Positions 45,908 to 53,426 of a stretch of DNA of 53,426 nucleotides are shown piece by piece. Origin of the DNA: Mycolicibacter engbaekii. Lineage in GTDB: Bacteria; Actinomycetota; Actinomycetes; Mycobacteriales; Mycobacteriaceae. Numbering within the stretch: position 1 is the stretch's first letter; each line of letters opens with the position of its first letter. The notes beneath the pieces were generated by a model. The model did not search any database and was not told where the DNA came from. It saw nothing but the letters and a program-made list of their open reading frames with translations. A program made the position numbers and the translations under genes. The stretch covers positions 1 to 53,426 of the forward strand of contig NZ_LQOT01000032.1 of the NCBI RefSeq assembly GCF_002101585.1. The letters run 5' to 3'.

Positions 45908-46945
45908 CTAGGTGCCGTATTGCAGCCACAGCGGCAGCGCAGTGGTGATCCGCTGCATGAACTTGATGAGCCCGATCCGATACTGACCGGAGCCGGATGC
46001 GTCGATCCCGTACTCGGGGAAGGCGATCCCCGCCCCGAACAGTCCGGGGGCCAGGATGCCGTTGGCCGCATCGTATTCCAGCTCACCCCACTGCGGGGTG
46101 GCGGGCAGTTGCCGCCGGGCGAAACCGACGGTGTAGACGACGTGAGTGCAGGCGCGCAGCTGCTCGTCGAACGCCGGGTCGTTCACGTGGCACCGTTGCA
46201 GCCGATCCGGATACGTGCCGTCGATGTTCTCCCGGGCCCACACGGCCGCGTTGCCCTTCAATCCGGTGTCGTCGAACAGGATTCGGTCGTCGAGGTAGAT
46301 CGCGTACTTGTTGGGGCTGCGGTAGAAGTTGACGATGTTGCGGACCCGGGTGTCGAGCAGGTTGGGCAGCGCCACCATGGAGGAGTGGGAAGAACCGAAG
46401 ACGGCCACCGTGGCGTCATCGAGGTCCCGCTGCGCGAGCTTGCGCGGGTCCAGCGCCACCTCCAGCGGAATCTCCTCCAGGTGGGGGTGATGCAGCTTCT
46501 TGGGGACGGAACCCACGGCCAGGATCACATTCTTCGCCTCGATCTCGGCGGCCTCGGTGCCCACCAGCCACCGGCGGTTGCGCAAGGTGAGTTCGGTGGC
46601 CATGGCGCGAACCGGTGTCACCCGTTCGCAGAGGTGTTCGGTGATCCACACCAGCGGTTCGGCGACCAGGCCGAGCAGACAGGTCTGAGTCGGATCGACC
46701 TCGGTCAGCTCACAGGGCGGGGCTGCGGCGAAGCGGAAGGCCGGTGAGGCGTTCAGATAGTCGAGGAACAGGGCCACATGGGTGTTGCCCGGCACCGCAC
46801 GCCATTTGGTGCCGAGGTCGCCGGCGGCGAAGTCGGGATCGATCCAGACGATCTCGGCTGCCGGGACGCCATGGTCGAGCAGTCGGCCCACCGCCGCTAT
46901 GCCCGCAGGGCCCGCCCCAATCACTGCCCAGCTGTACCCAGTCAT
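45908..46945 (-). CDS. FAD/NAD(P)-dependent oxidoreductase
   Basis: 345 residues. N-terminal Rossmann motif VIGAGPAGIAAVG (GxGxxG at 10-15) binds FAD; a second nucleotide-binding segment (about 190-215, VAVFGSSHSSMVALPNLL) suggests NAD(P)H binding. VILAVGSVP and the C-terminal PGLFGAGIAFPEYG fit the pyridine-nucleotide-disulphide oxidoreductase/flavin monooxygenase clan, but no redox-active CxxC is seen. Substrate unknown. ATG at 46945, with a purine-rich GGAAGGCAGGA upstream. The gene shares no obvious operon. Confidence 0.78.
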   Translation of the reverse strand: MTGYSWAVIGAGPAGIAAVGRLLDHGVPAAEIVWIDPDFAAGDLGTKWRAVPGNTHVALFLDYLNASPAFRFAAAPPCELTEVDPTQTCLLGLVAEPLVWITEHLCERVTPVRAMATELTLRNRRWLVGTEAAEIEAKNVILAVGSVPKKLHHPHLEEIPLEVALDPRKLAQRDLDDATVAVFGSSHSSMVALPNLLDTRVRNIVNFYRSPNKYAIYLDDRILFDDTGLKGNAAVWARENIDGTYPDRLQRCHVNDPAFDEQLRACTHVVYTVGFARRQLPATPQWGELEYDAANGILAPGLFGAGIAFPEYGIDASGSGQYRIGLIKFMQRITTALPLWLQYGT

Positions 46946-47062
46946 GTTCCTGCCTTCCATCGAGTGGAGATCATCGAGCGATGGAATTAATGCTGCGCCG
47001 GGCGGCGGTCGGCGACTAGGGGGCTTGTTCTTGTTAGGTCACAAGGATCTTTTGTGGGTCGG
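46946..47062. other. Intergenic region between flavoprotein and VOC genes
   Basis: About 117 bases. Contains the ribosome binding region of the flavoprotein gene and two copies of the 7-mer CTCGATG-like sequence, nothing more that I can support. The VOC gene stop at 47063 borders it, so a terminator is expected, but no convincing hairpin is seen. Confidence 0.3.
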
Positions 47063-47536
47063 TCAGCGCCCATCGGCTGCGGCCTCCAGCGCGGCGATGT
47101 CGAGTTTGACCATCGTCTGCATGGCCTTTCTGGCCCGCAGCACCCGCTCGGGGTCCGGGTCGGTCATCAACTCCGCCAACCGGTTCGGGATCACCTGCCA
47201 GGACAATCCGTAGCGATCGGTGAGCCAGCCGCACTGGACCTGCCGGCCGCCGGCACTCAACGCGTCCCAGTAGCGATCCACCTCGGCTTGGTCGGCGCAG
47301 TACACCTGAATCGAAACGGCCTCATCGAAGGTGAAGCTCGGTCCGCCGTTGATCGCCGAGAACTGCCGGCCGTCGAGATCGAACAGCACCTCCAGCGGGC
47401 TGCCCTCCCGCTCGGGGTTCTCCGCGCCCCAGTACGAGACCTCGGTGATCTTTGAATTGGGGAAGATCGACACGTAGTACTCGGCGGCCTCCAGCGCCGC
47501 GGTGTCGAACCACAGGCTCGTCCGGATGACTGGCAT
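47063..47536 (-). CDS. VOC family protein, PhnB/3-demethylubiquinone methyltransferase-like
   Basis: 157 residues with the PhnB-like start TSLWFDTAALEAAEYYVSIFPNSKI and GGPSFTFDEAVSIQVYC, GRQVQCGWLTDRYGLSWQVIP. This subgroup of the vicinal oxygen chelate fold has no assigned reaction in most bacteria. ATG at 47536 chosen because it starts the domain; GGAG lies upstream. It follows bcp after 38 bases on the same strand and may be co-transcribed with it. Confidence 0.85.
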   Translation of the reverse strand: MPVIRTSLWFDTAALEAAEYYVSIFPNSKITEVSYWGAENPEREGSPLEVLFDLDGRQFSAINGGPSFTFDEAVSIQVYCADQAEVDRYWDALSAGGRQVQCGWLTDRYGLSWQVIPNRLAELMTDPDPERVLRARKAMQTMVKLDIAALEAAADGR

Positions 47537-47574
47537 GAGCTGCTCCTCGTCGGCCGGCGGCAAGCTCAGGGCGA

Positions 47575-48048
47575 TCAGACCGACAGATCCCGCCGCAGTT
47601 TCGCCACGTGCCCGGTGGCGCGCACGTTGTACTGAGCCTCGGCGATCTTGCCCTGCTCGTCAACGACGAACGTCGACCGAATGACACCCTGCACCGTCTT
47701 GCCGTACATCTTCTTCTCGCCGTAGGCGCCCCACGCCGCCAGCACCGACCGCTCCGGGTCGGACAGCAGCGGGAAGGTCAGCCCCTCGGCGTCGCGGAAT
47801 TTGGCCAGCTTGGCGGGCTTGTCGGGGGAGATGCCGATGACGTCGAGGCCGGCGTCGTTGAGGTCACGCAAGTTGTCCCGGAAGTCGCAGGCCTGCTTGG
47901 TGCAGCCGGGCGTCGAGGCCGCCGGGTAGAAGTAGACGATGACTCGTCGTCCCCGGTAGTCCGAGAGCGACACGGTGTTGCCGTCGGCGTCGGGAAGGCT
48001 GAACTCCGGCGCTTGATCTCCGGGCGCCAGGCGTGCGGTGTCGGTCAA
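47575..48048 (-). CDS. bcp: Thioredoxin-dependent peroxiredoxin (Bcp/PrxQ)
   Basis: 157 residues, the same as M. tuberculosis Bcp. Reduces hydroperoxides using thioredoxin. Peroxidatic Cys49 in the TPGCTKQAC motif, resolving Cys54 five residues later (PrxQ alpha type), and the conserved Arg later in IRSTFVVDE. Two TTG codons in a row (48051 and 48048) can start translation; GGGGCAG precedes them, and the second gives the family length. Divergent from the DUF3618 gene over 92 bp. Confidence 0.93.
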   Translation of the reverse strand: MTDTARLAPGDQAPEFSLPDADGNTVSLSDYRGRRVIVYFYPAASTPGCTKQACDFRDNLRDLNDAGLDVIGISPDKPAKLAKFRDAEGLTFPLLSDPERSVLAAWGAYGEKKMYGKTVQGVIRSTFVVDEQGKIAEAQYNVRATGHVAKLRRDLSV

Positions 48049-48140
48049 CAACTGCCCCTTTCTGCTCGCCGGAGGGTGCGGCCAACCCCGGCTGCTCTAG
48101 GGTAGTTCGACAGGGTCAGCATCGGACAGGGAGGACGATA

Positions 48141-48368
48141 GTGGCGGAACGCGATCCCGACGCGATCATGAAGGACATCGACCAGGCCCGCGAGCAGTTG
48201 GCGTCGACGGTCGACATTCTCGCGGACCGAGCCAACCCCCGTCGGCTGGCCGACCGGGCAAAGGCCCGCGCGATCGAGACATTGAAACAACCCGCGGTGA
48301 TGGCGTCGCTCGCCGGTGTCGGGGGACTGGTTCTGATTCTGGCGATTCGCCGCATCCGCAACCGCTGA
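48141..48368 (+). CDS. DUF3618 small membrane protein (Rv2520c type)
   Basis: 75 residues. The N-terminal amphipathic helix (DAIMKDIDQAREQLASTVDILADRANPRRLADRAK) is the DUF3618 signature; a single membrane helix follows (about 52-70, AVMASLAGVGGLVLILAI) with a basic tail RRIRNR. Function unknown. GAGG lies six bases before the GTG at 48141. Same size as Rv2520c. Confidence 0.88.
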   Translation: MAERDPDAIMKDIDQAREQLASTVDILADRANPRRLADRAKARAIETLKQPAVMASLAGVGGLVLILAIRRIRNR

Positions 48369-48462
48369 GGGCCCCGGGGGTCTGCCAGGCCAGTCGGCCA
48401 TCGGTTCGGCGATCCGTCCGCGGGACCTGACAGCGTGCGTCGGTGTCGGCGCCAAAGCACAA

Positions 48463-48498
48463 CGGCCGGGAAGGGACCCAGAGGTCCCTCCCCGGCCG
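48463..48498. terminator. Strong bidirectional hairpin terminator
   Basis: CGGCCGGG (48463-48470) pairs with CCCGGCCG (48491-48498), and GGGACC (48473-48478) with GGTCCC (48483-48488). One A-T pair and one mismatch lie between them, and the loop is CAGA. It lies between the convergent DUF3618 and porin-like genes, 15 bases past the stop of the latter, so it can serve both. Confidence 0.75.
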
Positions 48499-48512
48499 CG
48501 GTACTGACGTGG

Positions 48513-49538
48513 TTATCCGGCGAAGGCGTCCCAGATGCTGCCGTCGAACAGGCTCGACAGGAAGTCCGCCCCGAACAGGTCGAAGTCGGCACTGGCGGGC
48601 AGGATCTCCACGGCGTTGACCGGCAGGTCCGCGGTGCCCACGGTGAGGGCTTCGGCGGCGCGGGCGGGCCAGTCCACCAGCAACAGATCGAAGATGCTGT
48701 CGTTGTTGATCAGGCCGACGAACACCGCCTCGGTCACGGGAACCTCGTACCCGTTGACCAAGGTGTTCACCAGGTCCGCAGGCGCGCTCAGCAGCGCCTC
48801 GAAGTCGCCACCGAGGACATTGGTGAGAGTCTCGGCGAACTGGTAGAACACGCCGATCATCGGCGCCATCATGGTCTGGCTCACCGCCTTGATGAACGCC
48901 CATGCGTCGAGCGGGCCGATGAACTCGTTGAACAGCGTGGAGATGTTCTCCATCTCGCGGGCCGGGATGGACAGCACCGGGCCCAGAGCCTTGCCGATGT
49001 CCTCGATGCCGTACAGCGTCCAGATGTTCAGTTCGTTGAACGCCTCGAAGGGGTTCCCGTTGGCCAGAGCCTCGCCGATGCGCTCCAGCAGCACCTCCAG
49101 GCCGGGGTACTTCACGTCTTGGCCCTCGACCCCGAAGATCATCTTCTCGAACGCCTCACCGATGCCGGCGAAGCCCGAAGTGACAAACCGCGGCTCCATG
49201 CCCTCGCGGGCGTCCAGCGGAACGTCCTCCATGCCGATGATCAACTGGGCGTAGTCGCCCCAGTTGCTGGCGGCCTGGCCGATCACGTCAAAGACGTTGG
49301 CGTTGCTGAACAGGGTGCTCAGGTTCTCCGCCGTCCGCTCGAACACCGAAGACCAGCCGAAGAAGCCCTCAATGCCGGAAGTCAACTGGACTGCCTGGTG
49401 CCGGATGTCGAGCTGACTGGGCGCGACGGGGTGAACAGCCACCAGGCCGGCTCCTGCCAGGGCGATCCCGGCGGCGGCAAGTCGGGTCGCGTGACCGGCG
49501 CGGCGCGGGGCCGCGTCGGGGTGTAGGGCGAACTCCAC
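48513..49538 (-). CDS. Secreted hydrophobic mycobacterial protein, porin-like (GjpA type)
   Basis: 341 residues. Signal peptide about residues 16-40 (ATRLAAAGIALAGAGLVAVHPVAP) after a short basic n-region; the mature chain has amphipathic repeats rich in Phe, Leu, Asn and Gly (FEAFNELNIWTLYGIEDIG; PADLVNTLVNGYEVPV). I recall similar proteins being labelled outer membrane porin GjpA in mycobacteria, but I cannot verify that here and no catalytic motif is seen. The GTG at 49538 has a good AAAGGAG seven bases upstream. It takes the place of Rv2519 (PE26) in the M. tuberculosis order. Confidence 0.65.
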   Translation of the reverse strand: MEFALHPDAAPRRAGHATRLAAAGIALAGAGLVAVHPVAPSQLDIRHQAVQLTSGIEGFFGWSSVFERTAENLSTLFSNANVFDVIGQAASNWGDYAQLIIGMEDVPLDAREGMEPRFVTSGFAGIGEAFEKMIFGVEGQDVKYPGLEVLLERIGEALANGNPFEAFNELNIWTLYGIEDIGKALGPVLSIPAREMENISTLFNEFIGPLDAWAFIKAVSQTMMAPMIGVFYQFAETLTNVLGGDFEALLSAPADLVNTLVNGYEVPVTEAVFVGLINNDSIFDLLLVDWPARAAEALTVGTADLPVNAVEILPASADFDLFGADFLSSLFDGSIWDAFAG

Positions 49539-49602
49539 GGTTACTCCTTTGACGTTTTATGAGCTGCGCCCTTGATTTAGGGAGCAGGATCCTGCGCGCC
49601 CG

Positions 49603-49652
49603 ATAATAGCAATTAATCAAAGGAAACCCTTACCTAAGTACCCCTTGCCTAA
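49603..49652 (-). promoter_or_regulatory. Candidate iron-type operator and -10 box upstream of the porin-like gene
   Basis: On the minus strand, TTAGGCAAGGG (49652-49642) and TTAGGTAAGGG (49637-49627) form 11-bp direct repeats with a 15-bp period. The second starts a 19-mer matching the mycobacterial IdeR consensus at 13 of 19 positions by my count. A -10-like TATTAT lies just downstream (49608-49603). A 12-bp perfect palindrome GCAGGATCCTGC (49584-49595) falls near the expected transcription start. The gene start is about 65 bases further. An IdeR or other DtxR-type site is a guess from pattern only. Confidence 0.4.
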
Positions 49653-49829
49653 CTTCCGGGTGATGGGGACGTGTTCTCAGGTGCGTGCCGGCATGGCGCT
49701 GAGGGCGCTGCGCCGGCGTCGCCGGGGCGCAGATGGGGCCCCAAGTACGGGCAGCTGCGTGCCGGGCGAAAGGGGAGAGTAGCGGCCTACAACGGCCTGC
49801 CAGAACAATCGCATCGTCTGCGACAACTG
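49653..49829. other. Intergenic region between porin-like gene promoter and tRNA-Lys
   Basis: About 180 bases with no supported gene; the one short open frame here runs through the tRNA gene and has no homology I recognise. A terminator for tRNA-Lys should lie here, but no clear hairpin is seen. Confidence 0.3.
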
Positions 49830-49902
<73 letters not shown>

Positions 49903-50057
49903 TGGGCGGTCATAACCGCGAGACAGACAATAACAGGCGCCGTGCCATGAGACGAAATCAGCGGGTTCTTACCTGGTGACCGCAGCCACGGCGACACTGC
50001 CGATTAACCACTAGACTGCCTGCGGAGCAGCACGGAGCACGATCAGGTGGGAAAAGT

Positions 50058-51290
50058 ATGGGGCAGGTTGGTTGGGTGCAACGCTGCCGGGGGTTCGGGT
50101 CCCGGGTGGCGGCATTGGTGATGGTTTCGGCCGCGGTGGGGAGCCTGAGTGCCTGCGGCGGTGACGCCGACGCCGAGGCGGCAAGGATCATCACCGACAA
50201 GGGCACGCCGTATGCCGACCTGCTGGTTCCCAAGGTCACCGCATCCGTCACCGACAAGGCGGTCGGCGTCGCGGTAGACGCGCCGGTGACCGTCACCGCC
50301 GAGGACGGCGTGCTCGACTCGGTCACCATGGTCAACGAATACGGCGCGGTCGTCGACGGCAAGCTCAGTGCAGATGGCTTGACCTGGGCGACATCTGAGC
50401 AGCTCGGCTACAACAAGCGCTACACGGTGGACGCGAGGGCGCTGGGTCTTGGCGGCGTGACCAGCCGGCAGATGACGTTTCAGACGCACTCGCCGCAGAA
50501 CCTGACCATGCCCTACGTCATGCCGCGCGACGGCGAGGTCGTCGGCGTCGGTCAGCCGGTGGCCATCCGGTTCGACGAGAACATCGTCGACCGTGAGGCG
50601 GCCGAAAAGGCGATCACCATCACCACCCAACCCCCCGTGGAGGGTGCCTTCTACTGGCTGAACAATCGTGAGGTGCGTTGGCGGCCACAGGCTTTCTGGA
50701 AGCCTGGCACGGTGGTCGACGTTCAGGTCAACACCTACGGGGTGGACCTGGGCAACGGGGTCTACGGGCAGGACAACGCCGCCAGTCACTTCGTCATCGG
50801 CGACGAGGTGATCGCCACGGTCGACGACAACACCAAGTCGATGGTGGTCCGGGTCAACGGTGAAGTGGTCAAGACCATGCCGGTGTCGATGGGCAAGGAG
50901 AGCACCCCGACCAACAACGGCACCTACATCGTCGGTGAGCGCTTCGCGCACATCGTCATGGACTCCTCGACCTACGGCGTTCCGGTCAACTCGCCCAACG
51001 GGTACCGCACCGACGTCGACTGGGCCACCCAGATCTCCTACAGCGGGATCTTCGTGCACTCGGCCCCGTGGTCAGTGGGAGCTCAAGGCTATTCCAACAC
51101 CAGCCACGGCTGTATCAACGTCAGTCCCAGCAATGCGCTGTGGTTCTACGACCACGTCAAACGCGGTGATGTGGTGCAGATCACCAACACCATCGGCTCC
51201 CTGCTGCCGGGCACCGAGGGGCTCGGGGACTGGAACATCCCGTGGCCGGAGTGGCAGGCCGGCAACGCGAAGACGGAACCGGTGCGCTGA
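50058..51290 (+). CDS. ldtB: L,D-transpeptidase, lipoprotein (LdtB / LdtMt2 type)
   Basis: 410 residues (M. tuberculosis LdtMt2 408). Forms 3-3 cross-links in peptidoglycan and is inhibited by carbapenems. A signal peptide with lipobox LSAC (Cys33) is followed by two Ig-like domains (about 55-150 and 150-250) and the YkuD catalytic domain (about 250-380). Active-site residues His350 and Cys352 lie in TSHGCINVS, and FVHSAPW supplies the other conserved His. The C-terminal tail with [12 protein letters not shown] is typical of the LdtMt2 group. ATG at 50058 with GGTGGGA upstream. Confidence 0.95.
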   Translation: MGQVGWVQRCRGFGSRVAALVMVSAAVGSLSACGGDADAEAARIITDKGTPYADLLVPKVTASVTDKAVGVAVDAPVTVTAEDGVLDSVTMVNEYGAVVDGKLSADGLTWATSEQLGYNKRYTVDARALGLGGVTSRQMTFQTHSPQNLTMPYVMPRDGEVVGVGQPVAIRFDENIVDREAAEKAITITTQPPVEGAFYWLNNREVRWRPQAFWKPGTVVDVQVNTYGVDLGNGVYGQDNAASHFVIGDEVIATVDDNTKSMVVRVNGEVVKTMPVSMGKESTPTNNGTYIVGERFAHIVMDSSTYGVPVNSPNGYRTDVDWATQISYSGIFVHSAPWSVGAQGYSNTSHGCINVSPSNALWFYDHVKRGDVVQITNTIGSLLPGTEGLGDWNIPWPEWQAGNAKTEPVR

Positions 51291-51307
51291 CACCGGCTGC
51301 GGGCCCG

Positions 51308-51904
51308 TCAGCCCTCCTCGCGCAGGTATTCCTCGCCGCCGTTGGGGTAACCGCCGCCGAACGTGGTGATGTGCACGTGGTCGTAGTGCCCGTTGCCGCT
51401 GCCGCTGGGTCCCCCCGGCGTGTAGTAGGTGCCCCGCCAGATCGCGTCCTGCAGGGCGAACCGCCCGGAGTTGCGTAGCGCGTAGGCCACGATCTCGTCG
51501 CCCAGCGCGATGCCCTCAGGGCTGCCGGGGTTGGGGATCATCACATCGATGGCCAGGCCGGAGGGGTGCCAGCGCTGGCCGTCGGGGCGCACGCCGATCA
51601 TGTCGTGAATCTGCGGGAACGCCTCGCTGATGCTGCGGGCCACCAGGATTGTCTTGACCTGCATGCCGTGCTCGTTGACCACGCTGGGAGGCAGCGCCTG
51701 CGGCGCCGGCATGGCCCAGTTGCTCAGCAGGTCCGGCACCGGTAGCCCCCAGTCGGGGGGCGGCGGTGCGTCTTCGGGCGGTGGCGCGTCCGCGGCGGCC
51801 GGGGGTGGCAGCTCGTCGGTGTTACCCGGCTCGGCACCCACTGCACCGGCCAGGAACACGGCTGCCGGCAACACAGTCGTCGCGGCCAGCACCGAGGATT
51901 TCAT
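51308..51904 (-). CDS. Secreted protein with M15-like peptidase fold
   Basis: 198 residues. Signal peptide (MKSSVLAATTVLPAAVFLAGAVGA), then a proline/alanine-rich linker (about 28-60), then a domain with RWHPSGLAIDVMIPNPGSPEG and HYDHVHITTFGGG. The spacing HxxxxxxD ... HxH matches zinc ligands of M15 (VanY-like DD-carboxypeptidase) and the ARB_07466-like domain, so a cell-wall peptide hydrolase is plausible but unproven. ATG at 51904 starts the signal peptide. Next to ldtB (convergent, 17 bases between stops), which supports a wall-related role. Confidence 0.75.
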   Translation of the reverse strand: MKSSVLAATTVLPAAVFLAGAVGAEPGNTDELPPPAAADAPPPEDAPPPPDWGLPVPDLLSNWAMPAPQALPPSVVNEHGMQVKTILVARSISEAFPQIHDMIGVRPDGQRWHPSGLAIDVMIPNPGSPEGIALGDEIVAYALRNSGRFALQDAIWRGTYYTPGGPSGSGNGHYDHVHITTFGGGYPNGGEEYLREEG

Positions 51905-51990
51905 GCGCAGATCTACTAGTCCTTGCGTGAGCACGCAGGGAACCGTAACCAAAACGTTATATCGACTTCAAACCGGCACGCCCGGAGCAG

Positions 51991-52377
51991 CTACTTCAGC
52001 GTGATGTGTTGGACCACGAAGGTCGGCATCGGGCCCTTGGCGAACGACGGCACCTCGATCGTCTGATAGTCGGCCACGACATGGATTTTGTCGCCGCTTT
52101 TCACGGTGGTGCAGCCCGCGACATCGTGGGGGCAGAAGACATGGATGTCGGGTGGTTCGCCGGACTCGACTGAGAACAGGGCGTAACCCTTCGGTTGGAT
52201 CGGCCAGAAGTAGCTGGCGGTTCCGTCGGTGTCCAGCCGGTCGCCCAGGGGAGCTGCGACGGTGCCCGAGGTCTCGGTCTGCGTTGGTTCCGGCGTGGTG
52301 TTCCCGGTATCGGTGCCGCAGGCGGCCAGGCCGACGCTTGCCAAGGCTGCCCACAAGGTCGCCGTGATGCGCATCAT
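51991..52377 (-). CDS. Small putative lipoprotein
   Basis: 128 residues. Signal peptide MMRITATLWAALASVGLAAC ends in a lipobox (GLAAC), so the mature protein is probably lipid-anchored. The mature part is Thr/Pro-rich at first, then a beta-rich domain with two cysteines (VFCPHDVAGCTTVKSGDKIHVV), likely a disulphide. I do not recognise the family. ATG at 52377 (an ATG follows directly at 52374); longer frames upstream run over the terminator and tRNA fragment and are not credible. Confidence 0.7.
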   Translation of the reverse strand: MMRITATLWAALASVGLAACGTDTGNTTPEPTQTETSGTVAAPLGDRLDTDGTASYFWPIQPKGYALFSVESGEPPDIHVFCPHDVAGCTTVKSGDKIHVVADYQTIEVPSFAKGPMPTFVVQHITLK

Positions 52378-52547
52378 GCCGCTGATCCCTTTCGCCGAAA
52401 CAAAACCCGTACCCGCAACACCGTTCATTCCGCTTCGTCCCCCGCGCAGACTATCTCGGCGGGCCACCTGCCCCGGTTGGTACGGCAAGGCTTCGCAGGC
52501 GCGGGGAGTCGCATGCTTGCGCTGGGTGCCGGCCCGGAAACGAACGT

Positions 52548-52575
52548 CGCCCCACCCGCGTGTGCGGGTGGGGCG
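52548..52575 (-). terminator. Terminator hairpin downstream of tRNA-His
   Basis: CGCCCCACCCGC (52548-52559) and its exact reverse complement (52564-52575) make a 12-bp stem with a GTGT/ACAC loop. On the minus strand it comes 12 bases after the 3' end of the tRNA-His fragment, as a terminator of the original tRNA gene would. Confidence 0.7.
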
Positions 52576-52587
52576 ATAACTCACGTT

Positions 52588-52622
52588 TGGGGTGGCTGAC
52601 GGGACTTGAACCCGCGACACCC
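52588..52622 (-). repeat. 3' fragment of a tRNA-His gene, probable attachment-site remnant
   Basis: On the minus strand these 35 bases are the end of a tRNA: GGGTGTC, a full T arm (GCGGG-TTCAAGT-CCCGT), the acceptor strand CAGCCAC, discriminator C and encoded CCA. C at the discriminator and a CAGCCAC strand (partner GTGGCTG) are specific to tRNA-His as I know it. No anticodon or D arm follows; the adjoining sequence is unrelated. Site-specific elements that integrate in a tRNA gene leave such a 3' copy at the distal end, so the intact gene is expected at the far end of the element. It cannot make a functional tRNA. Confidence 0.8.
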
Positions 52623-52833
52623 GAGATGAGAGCGGCCAAATTTGCGGCAAATCATTTTGAGGCCCGTCTGACACAGTTCGTCGTGGAACTTTGCGACAGC
52701 AGTGGTGCCCGGAGGTGGCATCTCAACCCTTTAGCTCTGAGAAGCATTAGCGGCGGCGGTTACGTAAGTCGTGCGCCGCCGAGATTTGCCATGTACGGCG
52801 CGCCGCGGACCGAATACTGCGAATATTGACCAC
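52623..52833. other. Low-GC boundary segment of the putative genomic island
   Basis: About 210 bases from the tRNA fragment to the next gene, with runs such as CAAATTTGCGGCAAATCATTTTG that are unlike the rest of the window. No gene is supported. A GGCGGC/GCCGCC inverted repeat flanks GTTACGTAAGTCGTGC near 52752-52780. It probably holds the promoter of the downstream gene; no clear ribosome binding site precedes that ATG. Confidence 0.5.
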
Positions 52834-53355
52834 ATGGACCTGGAAAGCCTCGCTTCGCTCATAGACGCGCTGGCATGGCCCGTTATCGTCATAGTGGGTT
52901 TGCTCCTTTTCCAGAAGCCGTTGAGGTTATGGCTAAAGGAGCGCCCGCAGAGGCTGAAGGTGGGGCCATTCGAGGCTGAATGGGCTTCCGCTGCGGCAAG
53001 AACCCAAGTCGCGCTCGAGTCCGAATCCGAGCTGGTAGGTCCGCCAAGCTCCGCGTCGAACGCTAGCTGGGGATCGGTTGACTCGCCAGCAGCGGCCATC
53101 ATTCACGAATCGACAAGCCTTGAGGTCACGCTTCGACGGGCCTTGCAAGAAGCAGGCGTCGAGGATGAAAGTCTAGGCTTGGCCGCGTTGGCTAAGCAGG
53201 CCGCCGATGCATCGCTAATTGACGTGCGAACGGCGACTGCTCTAGAAGGAATTGCGACGATGCGAAACCTTGCCGTCCACTCTCCCGGAAGAATAACCGC
53301 CGAACAGGCGGCCCAGTTCGCCGAATTGGCGCAAAGCACCGCCTCTGTCGGGTAA
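52834..53355 (+). CDS. Membrane-anchored protein with HEPN/DUF4145-like C-terminus
   Basis: 173 residues. One membrane helix near the N-terminus (about 13-30, LAWPVIVIVGLLLF), then a basic stretch (KPLRLWLKERPQRLKVGPFEAEW), a Ser-rich linker (about 62-90) and a helical domain (about 93-170). That domain contains MRNLAVH, which fits the R-x4-H motif of HEPN ribonucleases and the related DUF4145 family. Proteins of this build are common in islands and prophages; some HEPN proteins act in defence or toxin systems. Activity is inference. ATG at 52834 is followed closely by the helix. Codon use (many TTG, CTA, GAA, CGA) differs from the rest of the window, consistent with transfer. Confidence 0.6.
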   Translation: MDLESLASLIDALAWPVIVIVGLLLFQKPLRLWLKERPQRLKVGPFEAEWASAAARTQVALESESELVGPPSSASNASWGSVDSPAAAIIHESTSLEVTLRRALQEAGVEDESLGLAALAKQAADASLIDVRTATALEGIATMRNLAVHSPGRITAEQAAQFAELAQSTASVG

Positions 53356-53426
53356 GTCCCCTGGGGTGGTGGGGTTTCGGGCCTGCGGCTGACCGGGGCG
53401 GTTGGGCTCTGGTGTGTCGTTGAGGA
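53356..53426. other. Window end, unassigned
   Basis: The final 71 bases are G-rich and contain no supported gene start. They presumably lead into the next island gene. Confidence 0.3.

Noticed and set aside
52588..52622. A complete tRNA on the minus strand
   Set aside because: Only the T arm and acceptor 3' strand are present; beyond 52622 there is no anticodon arm, D arm or 5' acceptor strand.

Overview
The window is high-GC actinobacterial DNA from a Mycobacterium sensu lato genome. It carries type I fatty acid synthase with AcpS, the maltosyltransferase GlgE, NucS/EndoMS, a PE-PPE domain hydrolase, DUF732 and DUF3618 proteins, a mycobacterial-type adenylate cyclase and an LdtB-like L,D-transpeptidase. 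Gene order matches two blocks I know from M. tuberculosis (comparison from memory, not from a search).

Block 1 (1-31474) follows the Rv1316c-Rv1343c order. It opens in the 3' end of a 5S rRNA gene with the rrn terminator hairpin behind it. Then come a PE-PPE hydrolase, ogt-alkA (alkylation repair), a glutaminase, one adenylate cyclase, nucS (mismatch repair), an old-yellow-enzyme oxidoreductase, a zinc-ribbon protein, methylmalonyl-CoA epimerase, fadA4 and a CnoX-like thioredoxin. The alpha-glucan genes follow (glgB-glgE divergent from glgP), then a lipoprotein metallopeptidase, dinG, a YdeI-type small protein and pncB divergent from clpS. The tightly overlapped run clpS, DUF2017, P1 peptidase, rhomboid and murI is followed by a metallo-beta-lactamase-fold cAMP phosphodiesterase homologue, rph and rdgB. 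The mec-cysO-cysM genes expected before the rhomboid gene are missing here. An intact IS481-family element sits exactly on the rdgB stop codon.

Block 2 (about 31570-52590) follows the Rv2524c-Rv2518c order, reversed relative to M. tuberculosis. It holds tRNA-Leu(UAG), a DUF732 secreted protein, an MFS transporter, the 9.2 kb fas gene with acpS, an M20 peptidase, a LysR regulator, a flavoprotein, a VOC protein, bcp, a DUF3618 protein, a secreted porin-like protein, tRNA-Lys(CUU), an ldtB-like transpeptidase, an M15-like secreted protein and a small lipoprotein.

Block 3 (from about 52623 to the end) looks foreign. A 35-nt 3' fragment of tRNA-His, still followed by its terminator, abuts DNA of visibly lower GC and different codon use. 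That DNA encodes a membrane-anchored protein with a HEPN-like RNLAVH motif. I read this as the distal attachment site of an integrated element whose body and integrase lie beyond the window. Together with the IS481 insertion it is the most interesting part.
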